Origin: an uncultured Chromatiales bacterium | GTDB taxonomy: Bacteria > Pseudomonadota > Gammaproteobacteria > Steroidobacterales > GCA-2729495 | Direction: 5' to 3' | DNA length: 5,980 nucleotides | Assembly (NCBI GenBank): GCA_913058165.1 | Contig: CAJXQV010000082.1 | Span: forward strand, 1 to 5,980 | Shown here: positions 1 to 5,980 of the stretch, one piece after another | Layout: each line of letters starts with the position of its first letter | Numbering within the stretch: the first letter of the stretch is position 1 | The notes under the pieces: model-generated | Database searches by the model: none | Seen by the model: the letters and a program-made list of their open reading frames with translations, nothing else | Told to the model about the DNA's origin: nothing | Position numbers and translations under genes: made by a program

Positions 1-31
1 GTCGGCAGCGTCAGATGTGTATAAGAGACAG
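1..31 (+). other. Illumina Nextera read-1 adapter with Tn5 mosaic end (artefact)
   Basis: Bases 1-12 are the tail of the Nextera i5-side adapter, and bases 13-31 are the 19-base Tn5 mosaic end, beginning AGATGTGTATAAGAG and ending ACAG. This is library-preparation sequence, not genomic DNA and not a natural Tn5 insertion. It truncates the leftmost gene. Read through on the minus strand it adds the familiar contaminant tail CLLYTSDAAD to that protein. Confidence 0.98.
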
Positions 32-1110
32 ACCCTGATGCCGGCGCCACCAGCCAGCGCCTCATGGTAAACGCGCAACTGCTGGTCGGAACTTGAACCA
101 CGCGAAACAATAGTGCGTGCGTGTTGCACTTCGGCGACACAATCAAGCGCCTCGGCATCCTCTGCAATCAACTCAAGTATTTCTTCCAATAACTCAGGAA
201 AAGGCACAACGCTGTTCTTAGCCAGGTCCAACAAGCCGTCGGAAAAACCATAGCGCATGGCTCTCCAGCGGTTTTCATCCAGCAACATCGGGTTATAAAT
301 TCGCCAAGACTGATTCGCATGCCGCAGACGGTAAAGCATGCGCAGCAGGCAGGTGGTAAGCGCAGCCAGACACAGGGCATCTTCGATATGCGTGCAAACA
401 TCCAGCACCCGGGTTTCGAGTGTGGGGTAACGAATACTCGGGCGGATATCCCACCAGACCATCGAGCCGTCTTCAATAATGCCGGCATCTGTCAGCACCG
501 CGACGTGTCGTTGGTACTCGGCGTAACTGCTAAACACTGGTGTAATTCCGGTGCGCGGCAATGCATCGAATACGGTCAAACGATACGAACGCAAGCCCGT
601 ATCCTCACCTTGCCAAAAGGGTGATGAACTGCTCAGCATTAACAAATGCGGCAGGAAGTAACGCATTTGATTCATCAGATCGATACGCAGCTCGTTATCC
701 TCAATGCCAACATGCACATGCATACCGCAGATCAATAACCGGCGCACCGCAGCCTGCATTTCCTGCTCAAAGTTCTCGTAACGTTTACGCTGCGTATGCA
801 GCTGCTCTGACCAGATTGCCGACGGATGCGTGGATGCGGCTATAGGCGCCAAACCATGCTTGGCTGAGACATCAACAATCACCCGCCGCAATTGGCACAG
901 GTCTTCACGAGCCTCGGCTATAGTGCGGCAGACTTTGGTGGCCACCTCTACCTGCGAACACAGAAACTCCGGAGCAATCTGTTGCCCTGAGAGTCGATGA
1001 CACTCATCCATGAATGCATCAGGCGGATCATTAGCTAACGCGAGAGTCTCACGGTCAACCAACAGATACTCTTCCTCAATACCCAGAGTGAACTTCGGTT
1101 CAGTTGTCAT
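32..1110 (-). CDS. ybdK: YbdK-type carboxylate-amine ligase (glutamate-cysteine ligase 2 family), 3' end cut by adapter
   Basis: The minus strand is open without interruption from an ATG at 1110 to the adapter, giving 359 native residues. The sequence matches the GCS2/YbdK family throughout: the N-terminal acidic motif LGIEEEYLLVD (residues 9-19), the metal/nucleotide-site stretch CGMHVHVGIED (128-138), SSSPFWQG (161-168), WWDIRP (219-224) and PTLETRVLDVCT (229-240), ending with EVQHAR and RGSSS. Family members form an amide bond between a carboxylate and an amine using ATP. E. coli YbdK has weak gamma-glutamylcysteine ligase activity, and the true substrate is usually unknown. E. coli YbdK is about 372 residues, so only some 10-25 residues and the stop should be missing. 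The start is supported by a good Shine-Dalgarno sequence 8 bases upstream. The protein is probably cytosolic. It sits just downstream of a decayed N-formylglutamate amidohydrolase and was probably co-transcribed with it. The family call is firm; the substrate is not determined. Confidence 0.93.
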
Positions 1111-1487
1111 TCACACAGCCCTCCCTGCGGGTGTAAAGCGATACATTGCGGAGCAACGATCGCAAAATCGCTGTAAGAATTCCGACCCACTTCGCCGAAC
1201 CCGAGTTCAACATGCGGCAGCCCTGCGGCTTTGGCATGGGCATCATGAATATCGTTTTCCGGATGCTTGCCGGAGTATGGTCGATTATCGCCCACTTCAC
1301 GCACTTCCAGCTAACGAAATGCATGGATCTAGCAATAGCTCACCGTCTGCATACAACACCATGGAAGCTTCGACAGCGTGGGGTTTAATCTGCTTTTCAA
1401 GTATTACAGGCATATGCGGCAGCCAACCAAAAGGATTATGCACAGTTAATGGTGGCTGCCGTGCGAGAGCAGGTCAATAGCTGAGTG
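1100..1487 (-). pseudogene. Decayed C-terminal remnant of an N-formylglutamate amidohydrolase
   Basis: No intact frame crosses this stretch, but minus-strand pieces in different frames line up in order with the C-terminal half of N-formylglutamate amidohydrolases. In order they are: HSAIDL (1487-1470); LARQPPLTVH followed by PVILEKQIKPH and MVLYADGELLLDP (frame from 1467, stop at 1299-1297); LEVREVGDNRPYSG and AAGLPHVEL (frame from 1310); and SGSAKWVGILTAILRSLL (frame from 1204, stop at 1102-1100). The GDNxPYSG and GLPHVE motifs are the most diagnostic, as I recall them from the family. There, GLPHVE is normally followed by an EIRQDLI-like segment that is absent here, so the third junction looks like a deletion. 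A TAG precedes the GDN segment in its own frame. The N-terminal half, expected to extend past 1487 and carry the metal-binding residues, is not recognisable. Intact members are about 250-270 residues and hydrolyse N-formyl-L-glutamate to formate and glutamate. The early segments are the weakest part of the call. Confidence 0.66.
1119..1126 (-). promoter_or_regulatory. Ribosome binding site of the carboxylate-amine ligase
   Basis: On the minus strand AGGGAGGG lies 8 bases before the ATG at 1110, a good match to the anti-Shine-Dalgarno sequence at good spacing. It selects this ATG and shows that the ligase can be translated on its own, even though the upstream reading frame is broken. Confidence 0.7.
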
Positions 1488-1531
1488 TTGACGCCCAAAG
1501 CCGCAACAACATGACATCGGAACTTAGATCA

Positions 1532-1560
1532 CGGACAATAGTGACTTAATCCTTCATAAT
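1532..1560 (+). promoter_or_regulatory. Putative sigma70 promoter of galE
   Basis: A -35-like CGGACA (1532-1537, four of six consensus bases) and a -10-like CATAAT (1555-1560, five of six) are separated by exactly 17 bases. Transcription would start near 1567, leaving a leader of about 30 bases before the galE ATG. The surrounding 1488-1597 segment is non-coding, as far as I can see, and separates two divergent units. This is prediction from sequence only. Confidence 0.4.
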
Positions 1561-1597
1561 TGGTACTTTTCAATGTCAGCATTCAACGAGCATCTCA

Positions 1598-2593
1598 ATG
1601 ACTAAAAATGGCGTACTGGTTACCGGCGGCGCCGGCTATATTGGCAGCCATGTTGTGCGCCAACTGGTTGCTGCCGGCGAACGGGTCATTGTTCTTGACA
1701 ACCTTTCAACAGGATTTCGCTCGGCTGTGTTGGGTGGCGCCTTTTATCAGGGAAACACTGGGGACAAAGAACAGGTAAGTCGAATATTAAAAGAACATGA
1801 GATAGGCTCGATACTGCACTTTGCCGCGCACACTATTGTTCCCGAATCGGTCTCCGACCCACTGAAGTACTACGGTAATAACACCTGCGACAGTCGCAAC
1901 CTGCTTGAGTGCGCCAACGAGGCCGGTGTCGAACATTTTATTTTCTCATCCACCGCAGCCGTCTACGGCCTACCTCCGAACGGTAGAGCATCCGAAGATA
2001 CTGCGACCGCACCCATTAATCCTTACGGCACATCGAAGCTCATGACCGAGTGGATGCTGCGTGATCTGTCTGCTGCCACCAACTTGCGGCACGTCGCGCT
2101 GCGCTACTTCAATGTTGCAGGTTGCGATCCAGATGGCCGCATCGGGCAATCGACAGAGAAAGCGACACTGTTAACCAAGGTTGCTTGTGAAACTGCTGTT
2201 GGTAAACGTCAACAGGTATCGGTTTTCGGTACCGACTACGCCACACCCGACGGCACCGGCGTGCGTGACTACATTCATGTCGAAGATCTTGCCGACGCCC
2301 ACTTAAAAGCGCTCAACTATCTGCGCGATGACGGCCATTCAGTCACACTGAATGCCGGCTATGGACACGGTTACAGCGTTAGGGAAGTACTGGCCGCTGT
2401 CGAAAAAGCGAATGGTGCGGCACTGAATATAATCGAAGAACCGCGCCGTGCCGGTGACCCCGACGCACTAATAGCCGTCGCCGAAAAGATTCGCACGGTG
2501 TTGGGCTGGCAGCCTCAGTACGATGATCTCAACACCATTGTGACCACAGCACTGAACTGGGAACGCAAGATTCAAAAGAACCCGCCAAAATAG
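1598..2593 (+). CDS. galE: UDP-glucose 4-epimerase GalE
   Basis: This 331-residue extended short-chain dehydrogenase/reductase should interconvert UDP-glucose and UDP-galactose (or a related UDP-sugar) through a tightly bound NAD, in the cytosol. Visible hallmarks are the Rossmann motif VTGGAGYIGSH (residues 8-18), the acidic end of beta-2 in DNLSTG (34-39) that holds the adenosine ribose, HFAAHTIVPES (74-84), NNTCDSRNLL (94-103), FSSTAAVYG (116-124), the catalytic pair Y143 and K147 in NPYGTSK, ALRYFNVAG (167-175) and GVRDYIHVEDLADAH (221-235). The position of the E. coli catalytic serine 124 is a threonine here (T119), a substitution seen in many GalE proteins and expected to be functional. 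Length fits the family (about 330-340). The ATG at 1598 sets the Rossmann motif at the usual distance, although its Shine-Dalgarno is weak (ACGAG, 7 bases upstream). The gene is transcribed alone on the plus strand, converging on prsR. A nearby PEP-CTERM regulatory pair suggests a role in exopolysaccharide precursor supply. Exact sugar specificity (Glc or GlcNAc) cannot be read. Confidence 0.93.
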   Translation: MTKNGVLVTGGAGYIGSHVVRQLVAAGERVIVLDNLSTGFRSAVLGGAFYQGNTGDKEQVSRILKEHEIGSILHFAAHTIVPESVSDPLKYYGNNTCDSRNLLECANEAGVEHFIFSSTAAVYGLPPNGRASEDTATAPINPYGTSKLMTEWMLRDLSAATNLRHVALRYFNVAGCDPDGRIGQSTEKATLLTKVACETAVGKRQQVSVFGTDYATPDGTGVRDYIHVEDLADAHLKALNYLRDDGHSVTLNAGYGHGYSVREVLAAVEKANGAALNIIEEPRRAGDPDALIAVAEKIRTVLGWQPQYDDLNTIVTTALNWERKIQKNPPK

Positions 2594-2622
2594 CTGGCAG
2601 CTGACTGCAGCGTTAGTCCAAT

Positions 2623-3990
2623 CTACTTGGGCAACGGAATATCGTATTTATCCATGAGGTCATACAAGGTAGGGCGGGTAATACCCAGCAGCTTGGCCGA
2701 CTTCGAAATATTACCTGATGCGTTCGCTATCGCGCGGCGCACTGCCGCAACTTCAGCGTTACGCCGCACCTCACGCAGATTAAGATCCTCAGATGGCGCA
2801 TCTTCAGCCAACCCCAAATCTGCCGAGGTTATCTGCTTACCTTCGGTCATAATAATGGCGCCGCGAATTTTGTTTTCAAGTTCGCGCACGTTGCCCGGCC
2901 ACGAATGCGCCTGAATAGCCCGCTCAGCATCCGGCGAGAAACCTTTTAGCGATCGACTGTGGGATTCTGCGTGCTTAATCAGCAAGCTGCGCGCCAAAAC
3001 AACCCGTTCGCCTTTGCGCTCACGCAGCGGCGGAATATTGATGGTGATCTCACTAATCCGATAAAACAGATCTTCACGAAAACGACCATCGGCAATGCAC
3101 TGCTCTAGGTTTTTGTTAGTAGCACACACCACCCGCACATCCACTGGAATTTCGGTCCGCCCACCGACACGCTCAACCACACGCTCCTGCAAAAACCGCA
3201 ACAACTTAGCTTGCAATGACAGTGGCATATCGCCTACTTCATCCAGAAACAACGTGCCATTGTTCGCCAGCTCTACCTTGCCCTGAGTCTGCTTTATCGC
3301 TCCCGTAAACGCACCCTTTTCATGCCCAAACAGCTCACTCTCCAGAAGATTCTCCGGAATAGCAGCACAGTTAATGGCGACAAAGTTTTCATCCACGCGA
3401 TTGCTTAACGAATGCAAAGCCCGCGCTAACAATTCTTTACCGGTACCACTTTCACCCAACAGCAATGTCGTGGCATTGGTCGGCGCAACTTTCTCAACCA
3501 TGCGGCAAACTTCGAGCATCTTTGGACCGGAGGCAATAATGCCATCGAGCGGTGATACACCTTCACGTCGCAGCAGCCGCTGATTCTCCTGTTCCAGATC
3601 AAACATCTGATAAGCGCGCTGCACAATGAGATGCAGAATCTCATCATCGACAGGTTTCTGATAAAAGTCGTAAGCGCCGAGACCGACTGCACGCAATGCA
3701 TTTTCCTGATCGCCATGACCGGTAACTACAATAACTTTAGTCTCTGGTCGCAACGCTAAAATTTCCTGCAGAGTAGCGAGACCTTCGCTAACACCTTCAG
3801 GATCGGGCGGCAAACCCAGGTCTTGCAAAACCACGCCGGGTTCGTGCCGACGTAATTCGGCCAAAGCAGACTCACGGTCTTCAGCAATTAGCACTTCGTA
3901 ATCTTCAAAGCACCAGCGCAACTGACTCTGTAAGCCAGGATCATCTTCCACAATCAACAGATGCTTTTGTTTTTGCTCGCTACTGGCCAA
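2623..3990 (-). CDS. prsR: PrsR, PEP-CTERM system sigma54-dependent response regulator
   Basis: This 455-residue NtrC-type activator has three domains. The receiver (about 9-127) has acidic residues in VEDD (14-17), the phospho-acceptor D57 in QDLGLPP, T90 and K112. The sigma54-interaction AAA+ domain (about 149-385) has Walker A GESGTGKE (179-186), the sigma54-contacting GAFTGA loop (226-231), Walker B GTLFLDE (245-251), arginines in FREDLFYR (304-311) and WPGNVREL (364-371). A Fis-type helix-turn-helix lies near the C-terminus (about 427-449, around KSAKLLGITRPTLYDLMDKY). The LGLPPDPEGVSEGL segment and the DFYQKPVDDE stretch are typical of PrsR rather than of NtrC in general. Known members activate sigma54 promoters of PEP-CTERM protein genes tied to exosortase XrtA. 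The start is TTG, chosen because it has a strong Shine-Dalgarno 6 bases upstream and no other start codon lies between it and the in-frame TAA upstream. It lies 54 bp downstream of prsK on the same strand, its partner kinase. Confidence 0.93.
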   Translation of the reverse strand: MASSEQKQKHLLIVEDDPGLQSQLRWCFEDYEVLIAEDRESALAELRRHEPGVVLQDLGLPPDPEGVSEGLATLQEILALRPETKVIVVTGHGDQENALRAVGLGAYDFYQKPVDDEILHLIVQRAYQMFDLEQENQRLLRREGVSPLDGIIASGPKMLEVCRMVEKVAPTNATTLLLGESGTGKELLARALHSLSNRVDENFVAINCAAIPENLLESELFGHEKGAFTGAIKQTQGKVELANNGTLFLDEVGDMPLSLQAKLLRFLQERVVERVGGRTEIPVDVRVVCATNKNLEQCIADGRFREDLFYRISEITINIPPLRERKGERVVLARSLLIKHAESHSRSLKGFSPDAERAIQAHSWPGNVRELENKIRGAIIMTEGKQITSADLGLAEDAPSEDLNLREVRRNAEVAAVRRAIANASGNISKSAKLLGITRPTLYDLMDKYDIPLPK

Positions 3991-3996
3991 ACCGAA

Positions 3997-4003
3997 CTCC
4001 TTT
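3997..4003 (-). promoter_or_regulatory. Ribosome binding site that fixes the TTG start of prsR
   Basis: On the minus strand AAAGGAG ends 6 bases before the TTG at 3990-3988. Upstream in the same frame a TAA occurs (4035-4033) with no ATG, GTG or other TTG in between, so this site decides that TTG is the start codon. It also shows that prsR is re-initiated independently after prsK within the 54-bp gap. Confidence 0.75.
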
Positions 4004-4044
4004 CGAACCTGCGTTATACAAACTGAGAATACTTAATATGAACA

Positions 4045-5954
4045 TCATCCCACTTCCTTTATCGGCATACGAATCGTAATTCGTGTGCCAATACTCTGCT
4101 CCGATTCGACCTCAAAAGAGCCACCCGCTGCAAGTACAAATGAACGGGCCTGATACGCACCAATCCCCATGCCCTGACTGCCCTTGGTTGAATCAAATGG
4201 ACGAAACAAACGATCACGGATAAACGCGGCGTCCATGCCACTGCCATTGTCCTCAACAACAACCTGCGCCTGTGCGGCAACGGTATCAACGGAAATCATC
4301 ACATGGCCATCATCCGGTGTGGCTTCCTGAGCATTGCGGATCATATGCGCCAGCACCGAAGCCAGGCCTTCCTGATCGACTCTAATCTCTACTGAACTGT
4401 CTTTATCTTTAAACCTCGGCACAGGACTGCGATTCTTACAACGGTCGACTGCATCGCGCACAATATCAGCAACCTTTACCGAACGACGCGGCCGGTCAGT
4501 TTTACCCGACTGCAACTGAGCCAGCAATTTATTCATGCGACCTACTGAGTTATCGATGGTAGCCATGGCATCTTCAAAAAACGCTGGATTGCCTTTGTGC
4601 TTTGCCGCGTTTCGGACCATTAACGATTGCTGAGCAATCAGATTCTTCAGGTCATGCATCACAAATGCGGTTAGCCGGTTAAATGCTTCGAACTGCTTGG
4701 CTTCCGACAACTGCTGATCAGCCAAATACTGTGCAAGATATGCGGCAACCTGACGACCCGAAGTACGCAACAAATCAATTTCTTCAAACCTAAGCCGGAA
4801 GGATGAACTCGATTGAAACAGCACGACAAAACCAAGCAATGCTTCATTGCTAATTAACGGCACAATAAGCAGTGCGTCAGGAAACTGCTCCAGCCATTGC
4901 GGCCGTTCGATACCCGGATACAAATCAGGCCGCCGGTTAAGCTCAGCGGTATCGAGAATCCAATTCCGCTCGGCCATAAAACGCACGGCGGGATCGCTGG
5001 CATCAACGCTGACATCGCTCCAGCCCTCGGTGTTCCAACCCGCCACACAGTGAAAAGGCTCGCCGCTATTGCGACGCAACCAAAGCACGCCGGCGGGGCT
5101 GGACACAATCTGCGCGATACTCTGCACCGCTCGTTCAGGCAGCGGCATATCTTCGACAGGCTGAGCCAGTGTATCAATAAGCCGCAGCCACTCCTCGCGA
5201 TAATCATAGCGGAACGGCAAAAAATGCTTACTAATAAAAACACGCAATTGCGCACGCAAACGCTCTGAAAACAGGAACAAGAAAAGCACAGAAAAAGAAG
5301 CCAGGGCAAATATCGATCCCGAGTACGCCGCAGTGTTCGAACTGAAGCTATGAAACACGGGAATAAGCGCCAGAATTACCACCAACTGCGCGCCCACAGC
5401 CATCAACTTCGATGCATAGGCCCTTGCGCGCGGCGATATAAATGCAGCCAGCGACCACTGCGGGTTCCTGCGCCACGCCGCCACCACCAATGCGAGAGCG
5501 ACGATCATGCTGACCACACGCAACAACATTAACCAGGGCGGCACCTGCAGTGACAACAGCGACACAGTAGTCATAACAGCTTGCGAACCCACCACCAGAA
5601 CTGCTGCAAGACAAATCAGTTTTAACGACGACTCTCTATCAATCGTGGCCTCGCCGAAAAACTGAGCTGCCAAAGCCAGCGCCAGCAAGTCGAGTATCAG
5701 CAAGGCGACAAGGTAGACATCGGCATCCGGGAACACCCGTGCAACCTCCTGCAGAGGAAACAATGTGGCCACGCACGCCAGCAATACCAGCGCCCAGATC
5801 CAGCGTGCTCCGCGCCGCACCTGCTCGGGCATTGACTGCAAATAAGGCCCACGCAGCAGTCGTTCGATCAGCAAATACCAAGTAAAGAGCAATAACAGCT
5901 CCACCAGCATGGACAACCCACCGATGCTGCTCCCGGTAGGAATCAATAGATAGC
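4045..5954 (-). CDS. prsK: PrsK, PEP-CTERM system membrane histidine kinase, 5' end cut by adapter
   Basis: This is the sensor kinase of the PrsK/PrsR pair, expected in the inner membrane and expected to phosphorylate PrsR. The frame is open from the adapter junction; a TTG at 5946 gives 633 residues, but codons for Tyr-Leu precede it, so it is not the real start. Numbering from that TTG, about seven hydrophobic segments (roughly 11-31, 48-65, 77-97, 109-132, 136-157, 183-200, 211-228) precede the PrsK signature FISKHFLPFRYDYREEWLR (237-255). A GAF-like sensor domain follows (about 258-405), then the H-box FVMHDLKNL with phospho-accepting H431, the N-box MIRNAQEA (N538), the G1 box VEDNGSGM (564-571), FRPFDSTK (581-588) and the G2 box GMGIGAYQAR (592-601). 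PrsK proteins are about 690 residues, so roughly 50-70 N-terminal residues, probably with one or more membrane helices, are missing. The signal sensed is unknown. The stop lies 54 bp before prsR, indicating one operon; its promoter is outside the window. Confidence 0.93.
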
Positions 5955-5980
5955 CTGTCTCTTATACACATCTCCGAGCC
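5955..5980 (-). other. Illumina Nextera i7-side adapter with Tn5 mosaic end (artefact)
   Basis: Bases 5955-5973 are the reverse complement of the Tn5 mosaic end (CTGTCTCTTATACACATCT), followed by CCGAGCC, the start of the i7-side Nextera tail. It is library sequence and interrupts prsK. On the minus strand it contributes an ATG and the well-known contaminant peptide MCIRDR, and a TAA that makes the prsK frame appear to begin inside the native sequence. Confidence 0.98.

Noticed and set aside
13..31. Tn5 mosaic end as a natural transposon boundary
   Set aside because: It is joined to the Nextera i5 tail at the very end of the contig, and the other end carries the i7 tail. This is library adapter, not a mobile element.
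168..845. Several open frames of about 94-106 codons on both strands across the ligase
   Set aside because: The minus-strand ligase frame is continuous here with family motifs throughout, so these are shadows in other frames. I also considered a ligase frameshift and found none from 1110 to 32.
1010..1480. Plus-strand frame of 156 codons between the ligase and galE
   Set aside because: It overlaps the ligase 5' end and the hydrolase remnant antisense. It has no recognisable domain and no good ribosome binding site, and its composition looks like a shadow.
1561..1576. Possible sigma54 promoter before galE (TGGTAC-like -24 element)
   Set aside because: The -12 element has TG where the nearly invariant GC should be, so it does not meet the consensus. 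A sigma70-like pair just upstream fits better.
2597..2608. GCAG-CTGA-CTGC hairpin as a Rho-independent terminator
   Set aside because: The stem is only four base pairs and no T-run follows on either strand.
32..5954. CRISPR array, tRNA, rRNA, riboswitch or insertion sequence
   Set aside because: I looked on both strands and saw no spaced direct repeats, no cloverleaf or rRNA-like stretch, no transposase and no terminal inverted repeats.
5639..5971. Minus-strand open frame beginning MCIRDR
   Set aside because: Its start lies in the Nextera adapter (a known contaminant peptide), and the rest is an out-of-frame shadow of prsK.

Overview
The window is a bacterial contig, most likely from a PEP-CTERM/exosortase-carrying, Gram-negative proteobacterium. 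A gammaproteobacterium is my guess, but nothing here fixes the taxon. The main evidence is a PrsK/PrsR regulatory pair, which is known only from genomes with the XrtA (EpsH) exosortase and its exopolysaccharide locus. Both ends are synthetic: bases 1-31 and 5955-5980 are Illumina Nextera (Tn5) adapter, so native DNA runs from 32 to 5954 and both outer genes are cut off artificially.

Layout, left to right. Bases 32-1110 (minus strand) encode a YbdK-type carboxylate-amine ligase (glutamate-cysteine ligase 2 family) that lacks only its last residues. Directly upstream of it, at about 1100-1487 on the same strand, lies a decayed C-terminal remnant of an N-formylglutamate amidohydrolase, broken by several frame changes and without a recognisable N-terminal half. 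Bases 1488-1597 are a divergent intergenic region with a plausible sigma70 promoter reading right. Bases 1598-2593 (plus) are an intact UDP-glucose 4-epimerase, galE. It converges on the 3' end of prsR with only 29 bp between them.

Bases 2623-3990 (minus) encode PrsR, a sigma54-dependent activator with receiver, AAA+ and DNA-binding domains. It starts at TTG, with a strong ribosome binding site. Upstream of it, 4045-5954 (minus) encodes PrsK, the membrane histidine kinase of the pair, which runs into the right adapter and lacks its true N-terminus.

How they fit together: PrsK and PrsR form one transcription unit (54 bp apart), in which the kinase should phosphorylate PrsR to switch on sigma54 promoters of PEP-CTERM protein genes. 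GalE supplies UDP-galactose-type sugar nucleotides and fits the edge of an exopolysaccharide locus, although no glycosyltransferase, exosortase or PEP-CTERM protein is present here. The ligase and the decayed hydrolase look like a separate, formerly two-gene operon. I see no wholly new system. The items most worth a second look are the decayed hydrolase, the adapter-made gene ends, and the non-ATG start of prsR.
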